The notes: a model not told the origin generated them from the letters alone. Counted from the stretch's first letter, positions 1-9,763 are shown. The stretch: DNA of 11,113 bases from Lunasporangiospora selenospora (GCA_015680635.1 JAABOA010000421.1:4201-15313), one strand, 5' to 3'. Numbers and translations: made by a program.

Positions 1-1
1 C

Positions 2-309
<308 letters not shown>

Positions 310-3230
310 GCTATTTGTAAATTGAGTTCACGTCAAGTAGAATATTTTGATTGTGAATAGTAGTACCATTAAACACAAGGAAAGAGTTTTCAGCTTCATC
401 ACGATTCGTGTACTGCACTTGTAGGAGAACAGGGAGAAGACGCGGTTCTTGATGAGAGGATCTTTTGGTGTAATTTGATGGGGAGCTTTTGATGAGAATG
501 AGGATCATTGATTATACCGAGAGGGTATTGCCGAAAAAACATCGATTGCAGGATTGATACTGATATGACTCACAAGTTCAGTGGAAGATGAGTTAGTGTA
601 GTGCAAAGAGAACATCATGAAGAGGTACTGCTCTCAAGCGATATGGATTGGAGAGGAAGGAGAATGAGGACGAGATGAAGGTGACAGGTGGTTTCAATCA
701 GCAAATGCAAGAGAAAGTTGAACAAGCTTCATCGGTTGGTTCTTAGGGCCAAAGGCCGAGAGAAGTCAACAAGCAATAATGCTCTGGTGCACATTCGCAT
801 GACCTTCTCAATCTCCAAGTTGATCCAGTATGATGGGAGGAGCGGAAATCAAAGGATTAAAAGCAACGTCGCTCCATTGATATTGTCCCCTGAGGGGTAT
901 TCAGACCCGAAATGCAAATACTAAAGTGATTAACAGCCAACTAGTTATGAACTGTCAATTCCTTGAGAGGAATGTCGCCTGAATGAACATGGTGCAGTGG
1001 AGCGTGCGAAAATGAGCAATTTTCCTCGTTCCATATTTGGTACTTGTCGCATCTTTGTATTCCGGATTTGAATACCCCTCAGCTGGATGTTGTCCCTGGA
1101 TGTTGTCTCTCGATGTTTCTAGCCTTATCTCTTGGTACTGTACCCATTACAATTTTCTCCGTTTGCCTTGGATCAATCTGGCACTTAAATTGCTGTGGTC
1201 TGGCATGTTTTTAATTCTTTTCATGTGTATAATTAAGTCTTACTACACTCATCCTGGACCAACACACATCCTATTGCACCCCAACACCCTTGACTCGTAA
1301 CAACTCGACACAAACTACCCAACCCTCATACATCTTTGCATTCTTGAGCAGACCTCCGTATGGCCACATGATTGAAATATGAGCATCTTAATGAACAAAA
1401 GCATTACGTTTGGCTAATGTAATATCTTGTAACCTCCCTGTCCTATTGAAATACCACTGATCCTGAGTTCCATTTGAAATATGCGTTTTTTTCTGGCTCT
1501 CCTTTGCATGGCATGAGTCGGTATGAATACTACGCTCGAAATTTACTCATGCAGGTTGCCATCTTATGGAAATAACAATGTGGCCCCTACTGCATATATT
1601 TTGTGCCGAATACAATGGATCTCTCTATGGAGGCGGAACTTACCCAAGTCCAAATACGTGTTCGATTGACGATTCCAAGTTGAAAAAATGGAAGAAGGCG
1701 ACTTCTCTGGGACTCAACAACGAGTTCAAAAAGGAGTATCCTGCGACTGCTACTGCTAGAGGGATTTTTGGTTAGCATACTACATCACTCTCCATGTCGA
1801 TCACTACCATCAAACAGCACAACGCGCTGTCGGCCGTCCCTCGTAGTTGAAGCTCCAATACTTAGTTGTGTTTTCATCGCAGCTGACCTTTCGGCCCCAA
1901 AATACAGTGTGCTCTTTGTCACACCTTTGATGATTTTTTGGTTGAATCAATATTATCTGATTATTGTTCTTTCACTTTTCTAGCGAGCTACCTACACCAC
2001 TCTATCCTAACCATGTCGGTCATTTGATGGGACAGCCTGCACAATACTTTTGTTTATTATTTTGCACAAGGCACTCTTCAATGTACTTTGCAGGAAGGAT
2101 CAGATCAAATTTGATATACCCCATAAGCAACACGAGAACCTCTGCACACATGGAGATGAATAATCATGCAAACGCGCCCTGATTTCTCCCGAGAAAGATG
2201 AGAAAGGGCCGACACCAAAAAGATTTGAACGCTTGGCTGCTACAAGACAGTGAGTATTTCGCGTCACGGTCGTGTGAAACGCACATTGGACCTATTGAGT
2301 GAGAGACAAAGCGAATAGAGATGCCTTACCACAAATATTCACCTTGGTGACCCTTTCTGCTCGCCGCCAATCAGCCCAATCCAGATTAGAAGGGCTGAGG
2401 TGATTGTTTTGGGGGGTTTTTGTATGGGTGGGATTAGATGATGAGTTTCACGGTGGACCCAGTGGTCATGAACTCCGTACTTGGCCCAACCATACCACTA
2501 GCCAAACAGTTTATTGTTCTTTTTTGTAAACGAAATGCAGGAACCTTGAATGTGAGCTCTTGGCAGACTTGGCCTCTTCACGAAGAGCTCAATCCCTCAG
2601 AGTCGTCCTTTCTCGACTTCGTCGGTGATAATATTAACAATTGGATAGAGAGATAAAAGGACGTTAAAGCAAGATGCTGCCCTATCAAACTGCTTTTGCC
2701 CCTTTGACCCTCCATGAGTGGAAGTGTTTTCTAGGGAAGAAAAAGTTGGTGGTGGGCCTTGGGTTAGGACACGAATGAGCGCAGCATACCACCTTGGGAA
2801 TAGGCACAGTGACCCACTCATGCGACGTGTACGATGGAAATTAGAGTATCTAGTGGACATGTAGTAACAGCTATTTAGTACCCATTTGCGGTTTGAATCC
2901 CGTCATAGAACTAAGGGACAACGGAACGGTTGTCACCGTCCTATAAACTCTACATGTCCACGCGGGGTCCTCGTGAACAAAAAAAACCAGGATTTCTTGG
3001 TACATTTTGACGGCAAACAACCGGCGAGAGCAAGCCATGCCCGTCCCACCTGCGATCAGCAGTGGAATTGTTGATGACTGGAAGAATAATTTCACTAGAA
3101 GATCCTACCCCTGTTGGAAGGGCCCCACTCGGCTTCGCCCAATTGAGGAACGGTGACTGTTTTCGGATCATTTGATGTGCAATGCTGGCGTCATTTCACA
3201 AGCAGCCAGGGAATGAGAATTGAGATGGAG
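310..3230. other. Gene-poor intergenic stretch, no supported gene
   Basis: This stretch of about 2.9 kb follows the dehydrogenase stop. Open frames here are short (under 90 codons), occur on both strands, and show no motif or domain I recognise. I found no tRNA-like T-arm with a pairing acceptor and no rRNA. Weak exon-like stretches exist near 1566-1775 and 2543-2630 but cannot be joined into a frame-consistent model. It may hold the 3' UTR of the dehydrogenase at the left, and distal regulatory sequence or degraded genes. Confidence 0.5.
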
Positions 3231-3550
3231 AACAGAGCTCAATTGAACTCATCGAACTTTGCAAGGGTACGCTCCGCGTTGCTCATCATTCCATAATCTG
3301 ATTCTGGACAGCCCACTTGCCGCGTCTCCTACGTCTCCTGACAATTTCCTAGTTTTCAAGTGTCATCTTTAGTCCAAGCCTCTGGTCGATAATAACCCAG
3401 AGCCGCCGCTTCTTTCCTGTGTATGTTTACAATGCAGCACCAAACGGACAGGAGGAAAGGAGAGGGGAGGGCTGTTTGCTCTCGTAACCTTGCATTTCCA
3501 ATGGACGAGCTTAAACTTGAAAAAGCGCGCGTCCAGTGGGGACGGTGGGA

Positions 3551-3763
3551 TTTTTTTTTTTTTTTTGGGCTCGGACTGCGACTGTTTCTCCTCTCCTGTT
3601 CCCACCATTCCCACTCTTCTCACCCACACAACCTCATTATTCCATTTCTATTTCTTTGGAACATCCCATTCTCACGCGCTGAATCCACCACTCATCTCTC
3701 TCTTCTCCTCTCCCATCCATTCTGCAATCTACATTTTTTTTTTTTCAAAAAGCCTTTTTAAAA
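3551..3763 (+). promoter_or_regulatory. Pyrimidine-rich leader and core promoter region of DDI1
   Basis: Two T homopolymers (16 T at 3551-3566 and 12 T at 3734-3745) flank a CT-rich tract with many TCTC and CCAC motifs, ending directly at the DDI1 start. CT-rich and poly-T leaders next to the start codon are common at constitutively expressed fungal genes, and poly-T tracts tend to keep DNA nucleosome-free. The start context has A at -3 (AAAAATGCG). I see no convincing TATA box. The transcription start is not determined. Confidence 0.5.
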
Positions 3764-5954
3764 ATGCGCGTCTCGATCCTAACAGAGAATGGCGACATTT
3801 ATCCTCTTGAATTCGATTCTCAGATTGAGCTCGAGAATATCAAAGCTCTGCTCGAAGACGACGTAATAATAAAACTCCTCCTGTGCTATCCAGACCAATG
3901 TTGATCTTGTTGGATTCTACAGCCCTTTTTATACTTAACGGACCCATCGCTCTCCTTACTGACATAGTTCAAAATTCCAGTAGACGAACAAATGATCTTT
4001 CACAACAGTGTAGAGCTCATCGATCCCAAGTCGACTCTACAAGGCAACAATGTTGTGCAAGACGACATCCTGGCTTTGAGGCGACGGCTGCGACAGGTAC
4101 CGTTTGCTCAGACGCAACAGATGCAGGCCTTCAATCGCGCGCATCCAAGGTCTGGACCTGAAGTACACCCAGGACAGATCAGTCAAAGTCCAGCCGACCC
4201 TCACAATGCAGAGCAGATCCGGCAGCATGTACTGAGTGACCCACCCTTGCTCCAGCAATTGCGCGAGGCAAGTGCCTGCTCTTTGATCTATATTACTTTG
4301 GAAACAATGTTTGTGTGTTGTGGGCAACATGAATGGTAGTAGGGACTAACCTTTTGTTACTTTTTTCATGGCTTCCTCTTTACAACAGAGGCAACCAGAA
4401 TTGGCCGAGGCGGCTGTTAACAACCCTTCGCAATTCCATACAATGATCCGGGAGCTTGATGAGCAACGTAGGAGAGCAGAAGCGACACGAGTCAGAGAGA
4501 TTGTAAGAGTCATTGCCAACCCCTTCATTATCGCTTTGACTAGTCGACTACTTGGTCCAGTCTCTACCTTCTCCAAAAAAAAATCATTGTTCCATGCAAC
4601 GACGTATGACAAGGGTCCACCCTGCTCTACTCCAGGATTTGGCCAGAAGATCCCGTCTCGAGCACTTTATGGATTCCCACGTCTGAAGGCACACGCATAG
4701 TGTGTGGCCAGAATTGTGTAAATGGATTCTCAAGCTGATGCCGATGTGCGTTTCGTATTCGATCTCTTTTCACACACGTCCTGTATGTAGGAAGCGCTGA
4801 ACGCAAAACCGTATTTTGATGTTGAAGCTCAAGCCAGGATTGAAGAGGCGATTCGGCTTGAGAATGTGGCTGCGAATCTTGAGGCTGCACTTGAGTATAA
4901 TCCAGAGTCGTTTGGCAGGGTTACAATGCTCTACATCGAGGTTGAAGTCAATGGACATCCTGTTAAAGCCTTTGTCGACTCGGGTGCACAAGCGACCATC
5001 AGTACGTTCGGATTCATGTTTTTGATAGCTGAAATTGCTGGTACTTCTCAGAGGACAAGCAAAATAGAAAGGCATACTAACTTTGGGTTTGCTTCTTTTC
5101 GACGCAGTGAGTCCTGAGTGTGCAGAGTCCTGTGGGATCATGCGCCTAGTGGACAGGCGATTCGCTGGTGTTGCTCGGGGCGTTGGTGTGGCCAGGATAT
5201 TAGGACGTGTACATAGTGCGCAGATTCGTGTTGGAAGTGAACTTTTTCTATCCTGCTCTTTCACTATCATGGAGGTAGGAATCCTGAGAGCAATGGGTGT
5301 ATTGTAGTTGAAAAGAGGAGAGCTTTTTATCTAACATCCTTTGTTGCCATACTCTTTTTTCGGAGCTTTTAGGGCAAAGGCGTGGATCTTCTTTTTGGGC
5401 TTGACATGCTGAAACGTCATCAGGCGCAAATCGATCTGGCCAAGGACTGTCTTGTGATAAACGACACCGAGATACGGTTTTTGTCCGAGTACGAGTTACC
5501 TGCCAGTGCCAGGATCACGGGAGAGTTGACACCGGAGGAGATTGCTAGCATTGGAGGCACTGTGCCTACTAATAGCAGCAACAATACTTCTCAAAGTGTC
5601 GGTGGGAGTGAGATCAGGTCAACTGCCCCTATAGCGGCACCTTCAACAGCGTTTAGGCCAGTAGCAGCGCAGCCGCCACCTGTATCATCAATTATGGGCC
5701 CTTTATCTCAATTGTCCGTTGAATCTGGACCTGCGTCACAAACAAGTACAGCTAGATCTGAGGCTATGAATTCAGGGACGACAAGAAGCGATATCTCGCC
5801 CCAACACCCAGCCGCTGCCTCTGCTCAATCATCCAAGTACCCCGAGTCCAGTATACAAACATTAATATCTATGGGAGCCAATCGCGCGGAAGCAATTGTT
5901 GCCCTAGATGCGGCCGAAGGAAATGTGAATATTGCGGTCAACTTTCTCTTTTGA
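3764..5954 (+). CDS. DDI1: Ddi1: ubiquitin-binding shuttle and retroviral-type aspartic protease
   Basis: Six exons, 3764-3862, 3968-4267, 4389-4502, 4791-5001, 5108-5274 and 5373-5954, give 490 residues. All junctions keep frame. Domains: ubiquitin-like, about 1-75 (starts [17 protein letters not shown]); a helical domain, about 120-210 ([10 protein letters not shown], then [14 protein letters not shown]); a retroviral-protease-like domain, about 211-340, with the catalytic triplet in [11 protein letters not shown] (Asp near 234), then [17 protein letters not shown] and [10 protein letters not shown]; a Ser/Thr/Pro-rich linker; and a C-terminal UBA, about 455-490 ([23 protein letters not shown]). 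Known family role: a dimeric cytosolic and nuclear protease that cleaves heavily ubiquitinated substrates and delivers clients to the proteasome. The catalytic motif is intact, so activity is expected. The long linker makes it larger than the roughly 430-residue yeast protein. The start is the first ATG after the poly-T leader and begins the ubiquitin-like fold directly. Confidence 0.95.
4268..4388 (+). other. GC-AG intron (intron 2) of DDI1
   Basis: The donor is GAG|GCAAGT, the strong consensus of the minor GC-AG class spliced by the major spliceosome. The acceptor is TTTACAACAG|AGG. Joining gives LREROPELAE-type sequence, specifically [15 protein letters not shown], which fits the Ddi1 family better than the only in-frame GT-AG alternative (donor GT at 4271, acceptor after CAACCAG), which would delete the RQPE segment. 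The other four DDI1 introns (3863-3967, 4503-4790, 5002-5107, 5275-5372) are GT-AG. Confidence 0.75.
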
Positions 5955-6095
5955 AATTGGGACTCGGGCCGAGCTATAGTGAGCATTTGATTGCAAAATT
6001 CGATGACCAGGATCAGATAAGTGGACATGGAAAATGATTTTTCTTCGGAGATCGCTTCCGAGTTCACAAGAATAGTCCTGGCTTGAAGGATTATA

Positions 6096-6108
6096 TTTAT
6101 TGAATAAA
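6096..6108. terminator. Back-to-back poly(A) signals between convergent genes
   Basis: TTTATT and AATAAA are separated by one G. On the plus strand AATAAA (6103-6108) lies about 150 bases after the DDI1 stop. On the minus strand the reverse complement of TTTATT (6096-6101) is also AATAAA, about 43 bases after the stop of the minus-strand gene. The 13-base element is therefore palindromic except for its centre and could serve both transcripts. Confidence 0.5.
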
Positions 6109-6143
6109 TGGGATACTCATAGCTGGCTGTGGTGTATGGAAGA

Positions 6144-6375
6144 TTACTTTTTGCTCCTTTGCGGGAGATCGAACATGACACGTGATCTCACCTTCTCTTC
6201 GGCCTCTTTAATACTTGGCGCTTTTGGTGGGTGAGAGATCCCGAGTGCCCCAACTTGCTAAATGACTGACTCTCACTGTAGACAGTGTGCACGCGCTCGA
6301 GCAGTCTTGCCAAACCAATCTCATTACGGCCTCTTGTGTCACTATCGAGAAGAACACCAAAGACGCGTCTGGCCT
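6144..6375 (-). CDS. Hypothetical protein, probable last two exons (minus strand)
   Basis: Reading the minus strand, an exon at 6375-6277 opens after a good acceptor (T/C-rich tract ending TAAATAG) and encodes ARRVFGVLLDSDTRGR, then NEIGLARLLERVHTVY. A 56-bp GT-AG intron (6276-6221, donor GTGAGA, acceptor CAAAAG) joins in phase to 6220-6144, encoding TPSIKEAEEKVRSRVMFDLP and QRSKK before TAA. The result is a charged, helix-prone tail ending in lysines. I do not recognise the family. Support comes from composition, matching splice phases and a minus-strand AATAAA just downstream. It faces DDI1 tail to tail. Upstream exons are uncertain; one possible exon end is at 6523 (donor GTACCT, phase 1, giving GKARR). 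It could also be non-coding, since part of the plus strand here is open too. Confidence 0.4.
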
Positions 6376-7022
6376 CTATTTAGAATGAAAGAGATTATTC
6401 AGTCGCAGGGAACTCCAAATCATTCAAACTAAAAAACACAACAATCGCAACTATTGTATTTTGTGCACTCAGGGCTTTATATCAGTTTCGAGAAACGGAG
6501 GAGCCGAGCTCAATGCAGGTACTGCCTAGTGTTGACCTGTGATTGGATATGGCTAAAGACTGGGTGGGGATGAAAGAGATCAGGTCAGAGTTGCCAATAG
6601 GATCCCAGGGTCTGCAAAATGTGATGGTGGCATCGGATTACACAACAGTTTTGTATTTACTATCCAAAGAGATTCAACAACACCAGTCATCAAGAGTATG
6701 CTGCTCAAAAGGGGTGGCGGTCTCGTCACCAAGTAGAGAGATATTGCCAATTGCTCTTGCAATATATACTTTTAGGCAGCAGCATCAGCTCAAGAGAATC
6801 CAACTGCACAGCTTTTGCCTCAAGCTCAAAAACTCAAAGTAACAAACCAACTACAGCTTTCCATCACTTTGACACTCCATCCTGAATACAAAGCTACGCT
6901 GACTTTTGGTAGCCAAGTGTTAATAGCGACATTTGCTTCTTAATCATTCGATATCAGATCTTTCTCGCCTTCTGCAAGAGAACTTTCTGGGACATTCAAC
7001 GGGATTGTTCATTTCCATACTT
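6376..7022. other. Ambiguous stretch, coding-like on both strands
   Basis: A plus-strand frame runs from ATG 6549 to TAA 6842 (97 codons, no recognised domain). The exactly opposed minus frame is open from about 6800 to 6490 apart from two stops, and reads as fairly protein-like, for example VYIARAIGNISLLGDETATP and DATITFCRPWDPIGNSDL. One of these could be an exon of the minus-strand gene at 6144-6375, and the other would be its shadow. I could not build a stop-free minus model across the two stops. From 6850 to 7022 I see no coding signal. Confidence 0.25.
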
Positions 7023-7183
7023 CACGTGGGAGGGTGCACATGCTATATAAAGAGAGAGCTCACTCGCGAATAGCATCAAATTTGCGTACTAGAGTTGTGT
7101 GCCGTCTCTTTCTTTTCGCGCTTTCCTTCATACACATGTTATGGATTCTCGATTTTTAAAGCAAGGATCTCTGGCTGCCTACG
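7023..7183 (+). promoter_or_regulatory. E-box plus TATA-box promoter, with a possible short first exon
   Basis: CACGTG at 7023-7028 is the palindromic E-box bound by basic helix-loop-helix factors in fungi. TATATAA follows at 7044-7050, at normal core-promoter spacing. About 90 bases further, an ATG at 7141 opens MDSRFLKQGSLAAY and runs into a consensus donor, G|GTGAGC at 7184. A second ATG five bases earlier (7136) gives only a 7-codon frame. I could not find a convincing second exon. Acceptor TTAG at about 7550 would keep frame into a low-complexity stretch. The promoter reading is moderate, the exon weak. Confidence 0.35.
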
Positions 7184-7403
7184 GTGAGCTAAAGTTAGCA
7201 ATTTCTCTATCCCAAACTTGCCGAGGCGTTGAAATTTGGACTCGGGGCAAAACCCAGCGACAGGATGAGGGGATGATGAAAACACCATCACTTTATTGAC
7301 CATTCTGGGATAGGATCTTTGATACATCCTTCGATTGAGAAAATAATGCGACCCTTTTTCCGTTGGGTTGACAATTTGACCAAGCCCACTCTGGCTTATT
7401 TGT

Positions 7404-7415
7404 CCCCCCCCCCCC
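7404..7415 (+). repeat. C12 homopolymer
   Basis: A run of 12 C at 7404-7415 lies between the possible first exon and the minisatellite. Such runs are prone to slippage and to base-calling errors. The flanking region 7184-7596 holds no gene I can support. Confidence 0.8.
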
Positions 7416-7596
7416 TTGGATGCGCACACCTGTCCTCGAGGCGACACACTTGTAAGGACTAGAGTAGGTTTGAACCTTTAAATCCAGAGGCCCTTGATTT
7501 CAAAGTTTGAAACCTGCTATTGTTTTTTGTTTGGCTCGGCGCAGGTTAGGAGCTTGCAAGTGGAAATCGTTAACCTGGAACCCTATTAACTCGCTC

Positions 7597-7708
7597 CTCA
7601 TTTTCTCATTTTCTCATTTTCTCATTTCCTCATTTCCTCATTTCCTCATTTCCTCATTTCCTCATTTTCTCATTTTCTCACTTTCTCTCATTCTCTCATT
7701 CTCTCTCT
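7597..7708 (+). repeat. 8-bp minisatellite CTCATTTY with degenerate CT-rich tail
   Basis: Eleven head-to-tail 8-bp units start at 7597: three CTCATTTT, five CTCATTTC, two CTCATTTT, then CTCACTTT. The array ends at 7684 and decays into CTCATTCTCTC-type sequence to about 7708. Because 8 is not a multiple of 3, all frames read through as low-complexity Ser/Phe/Leu/His, so the open frame across it (7507-7959) is not good evidence for a protein. It may be a CT-rich leader of the coding-like tract that follows. Confidence 0.85.
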
Positions 7709-7998
7709 TGCTTTGCAAAGAATTGTATCCCTCCAATAGCCGTACTTCCGCACACGGCATAAAATCGCATCACAGCATACGCTCTCGACTTTGTGCGGAG
7801 GTAATTCTTCCATCTCTTTCGTGTCACATCGTGCTCGGGTATTTCAGTGCGTTGGCCCTCTTCTTCCTTCTTACCCCTCTATCCTATCAACAATCGACCT
7901 CTCACTGCACTTTCCTCAATAGTTCTCTTCTCATTGGACGAGACCCTCAAGGAGTGTAACGAGTAAATGTAAATTCTAATGGAGAGCTGGATCTTTGA

Positions 7999-9094
7999 AC
8001 TGGAGGCAAACCAGACAACTATTCACCCTTTAACAGTGGTAGGAAACATTCATTGGATTGTATGGCAATGATTGACGAATATCTTAATCATCCAGACCCT
8101 CTACACCACTACCATGAGATAGGGCTCTATCCAAACCGACGAGCTCACTATTCACATCATTGTTCATACCATCCCGTCTCGAATTTGAGCCATATGGACG
8201 GGCCTCATCTGTATCGCTCTGGGCCACCCTATCCTCTGTGGTATGACCTAGATGTTCACACGTCGAGGCCATATGGATTCCATCAGAAATACTCGCCTGT
8301 TCCCAGGCATCTCCATCCTCCTCCTCACCCATATGGTGGCCATGGATGGTATCCTCGTGCAGCGGACTGGGAGGACTGGGGTCATCCGACCATCCAAAAT
8401 CAATACTGTACCCCAGAAGTGGCGAGCACCCTCATCCTTCGCAGCAACATTCTTTCAACACCTTGTTGCCGCCTCGGGATCCATTATTTCATACCAAGGT
8501 ATCTCCTAGGCTCCTAGAACGGCTACTCAACCGCGACCGATTAAGCTCTACCCTACTGATAGAGTTCTAGTATCACCTGTAGTAGCCTCTCACCCATCCT
8601 CACCCTAGTTAAGTCCTCAGTTATCCATGAATCAAATCCTATCAGTCTCATGATAAGCTAAAGATCATCATGGATCACATCCGACCAGGGGTTCTGTAGT
8701 CGTTACGGGCTCCATATCCACGGCTGCTTCTGCCGCCGCCACAGCAGCACAATAACAACCTCAATCTTCCCGTCAATTTCAACATCGTGCCCAATAGCGT
8801 GTGCATAATCGGATTATTCCAGGTCCTATCATCTTCAAAAGCATATGCATTCACACCTACAGAGAGTCCCCTGCTCCACACGCCTCTTCTCAATCCATAC
8901 CAGTGGCGTTAGTCGTACCGGTACCTGCTCCGGTTACGGCTCAAACTCAACAGGCACATCAGCAGCAGCAGCGAAAATCGCCACCATCACCCCCCCGGGT
9001 TGTTACAAAAGCAACAATAACAGCAACAACAGTAACATCACCAGCAGCAGGTTCATCAGATTCAGTTGATCCGACAAAAGAATGCCCTGGCTGA
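7999..9094 (+). pseudogene. Decayed gene: His/Pro/Tyr-rich then Gln/Ala/Pro-rich low-complexity protein
   Basis: Protein-like sequence continues across three frames. Frame A (7999 to about 8400; first ATG 8062) is rich in His, Pro and Tyr: IDEYLNHPDPLHHYHEIG, later HLHPPPHPYGGHGWYP. Near 8400 similar composition jumps to frame B (8397-8512): PRSGEHPHPSQQHSFNTLLP. It then jumps to frame C (from 8513): QPRPIKLYPTDRVLVSPVVA, later AQTQQAHQQQQRKSPPSPP. Frame C carries stops at 8606, 8651, 8654, 8753 and 8795, then is open to 9094. Two of these stops (8753, 8795) directly follow CAA in Gln-rich context, as expected if CAA/CAG became TAA/TAG. A TGA at 7996 blocks upstream extension, though an intron (donor GTAAAT near 7962, acceptor AACAG at 8036) could bypass it. 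Composition resembles fungal transcriptional regulators, but no DNA-binding domain is visible. A live gene with introns is less likely given the number of breaks. Confidence 0.4.
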
Positions 9095-9208
9095 TAAAAA
9101 GACGTGTGATATATTGTGAACTTACTGATAGGGACATCTTGATAGGAATGGACATGTGAGGTTAATAGGTACGAGGACAACAGGGATGAGAACTCAGTGA
9201 GATAAAAG

Positions 9209-9763
9209 ATGTGCCTAGACACAAGGTTCCTGGGCTGCGTGTTCTTTAATAATGGTGCGACCTTCAAAGCGCGCCGCTGCACTAGGAACTATGATTATGT
9301 GACAGCAAGCTAGGGTTCTGTGGCGAACAAAACGCCCGAGTCGACTCCAGAAAGGGTGACGGCCCCTGTGGACCTGGTCCGACCGACATTAGCATTGCCT
9401 CAAAGCCATCCGCTGACGTTACTGCTCGAATGTTCCAATTACATGGCACTCGATTCCTTATCCTGGCTCTCCAAGACGGATCCTGAGGAAGCTAGCTTGA
9501 CTTCCACCTCGCTCACATTGGATTGCGAAGATTCTTTTTAATCTTTATTATCGCTCTCATGATCACCTTCATCGTCATCGTCCACTGAATATCGATTGGT
9601 ATGTCCATACTGTATGCAATATCGCCTCTCCCATGGGAAATCCCGACCCGTGCCCAACTATCGAACCAACTTTTTGAAAAAAGACCAATGGTTGAGTCAA
9701 AAATGGCACTTAAGAGATTTGGTTCCAAGGGTAGCAAGATGCTCAATCCCTCGAGATTGTTGA
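9209..9763 (+). pseudogene. Broken protein-like stretch with a Cys-x2-Cys motif
   Basis: One plus frame is mostly open from 9209 to 9763, with stops at 9311, 9539 and 9560. It reads CLDTRFLGCVFFNNGATFKA, then RRCTRNYDYV, VTAPVDLVRPTLALPQSHPL, DPEEASLTSTSLTL, a serine run, and VCPYCMQYRLSHGKSRPVPN. It is the same frame as the end of the preceding decayed tract, so it may be its continuation. CPYC could be half of a zinc-binding site, but no matching His or Cys pair is spaced like a C2H2 finger. The next frame (ATG 9601 to TGA 9771, 56 codons, ending with a Lys/Ser-rich helix-like stretch) is an alternative. No family recognised. Confidence 0.25.

Noticed and set aside
480-565. C/D-box snoRNA-like motifs (TGATGA near 488, CTGA near 559)
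   Set aside because: There is no terminal stem around the boxes, and such short motifs are frequent by chance.
1566-1775. Plus-strand frame containing SPNTCSIDDSKLKKWKKA and an opposed minus frame
   Set aside because: Both strands and three frames look equally protein-like, with no splice-consistent extension and no recognised family.
2200-2260. Possible minus-strand tRNA (TTCAAAT loop near 2222-2228)
   Set aside because: The T stem has a mismatch and there is no complementary 5' acceptor strand at the expected distance.
2438-2656. Open frame of 72 codons with an overlapping exon-like stretch (NLECELLADLASSRRAQ) after a CAG acceptor
   Set aside because: The only nearby donor (GTACTT at about 2478) does not keep frame with it, and no domain is recognisable.
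2880-2930. Possible tRNA T-arm (GGTTTGAATCCC near 2890-2901)
   Set aside because: The flanking bases do not form the 5-bp T stem, and no matching acceptor or anticodon arm lies upstream.
3423-3810. Two overlapping open frames across the poly-T/CT-rich region
   Set aside because: Low-complexity Ser/Phe/His-rich translations of the DDI1 leader that run into the DDI1 first exon in the wrong frame.
4770-5270. 166-codon minus-strand frame
   Set aside because: It is the antisense of DDI1 exons 4-5 and crosses their introns without regard to the conserved protease coding.
6258-6283. A 26-bp microintron joining the minus-strand exons
   Set aside because: Too short for normal splicing, and the 56-bp GT-AG intron at 6221-6276 joins the same frames with a better donor.
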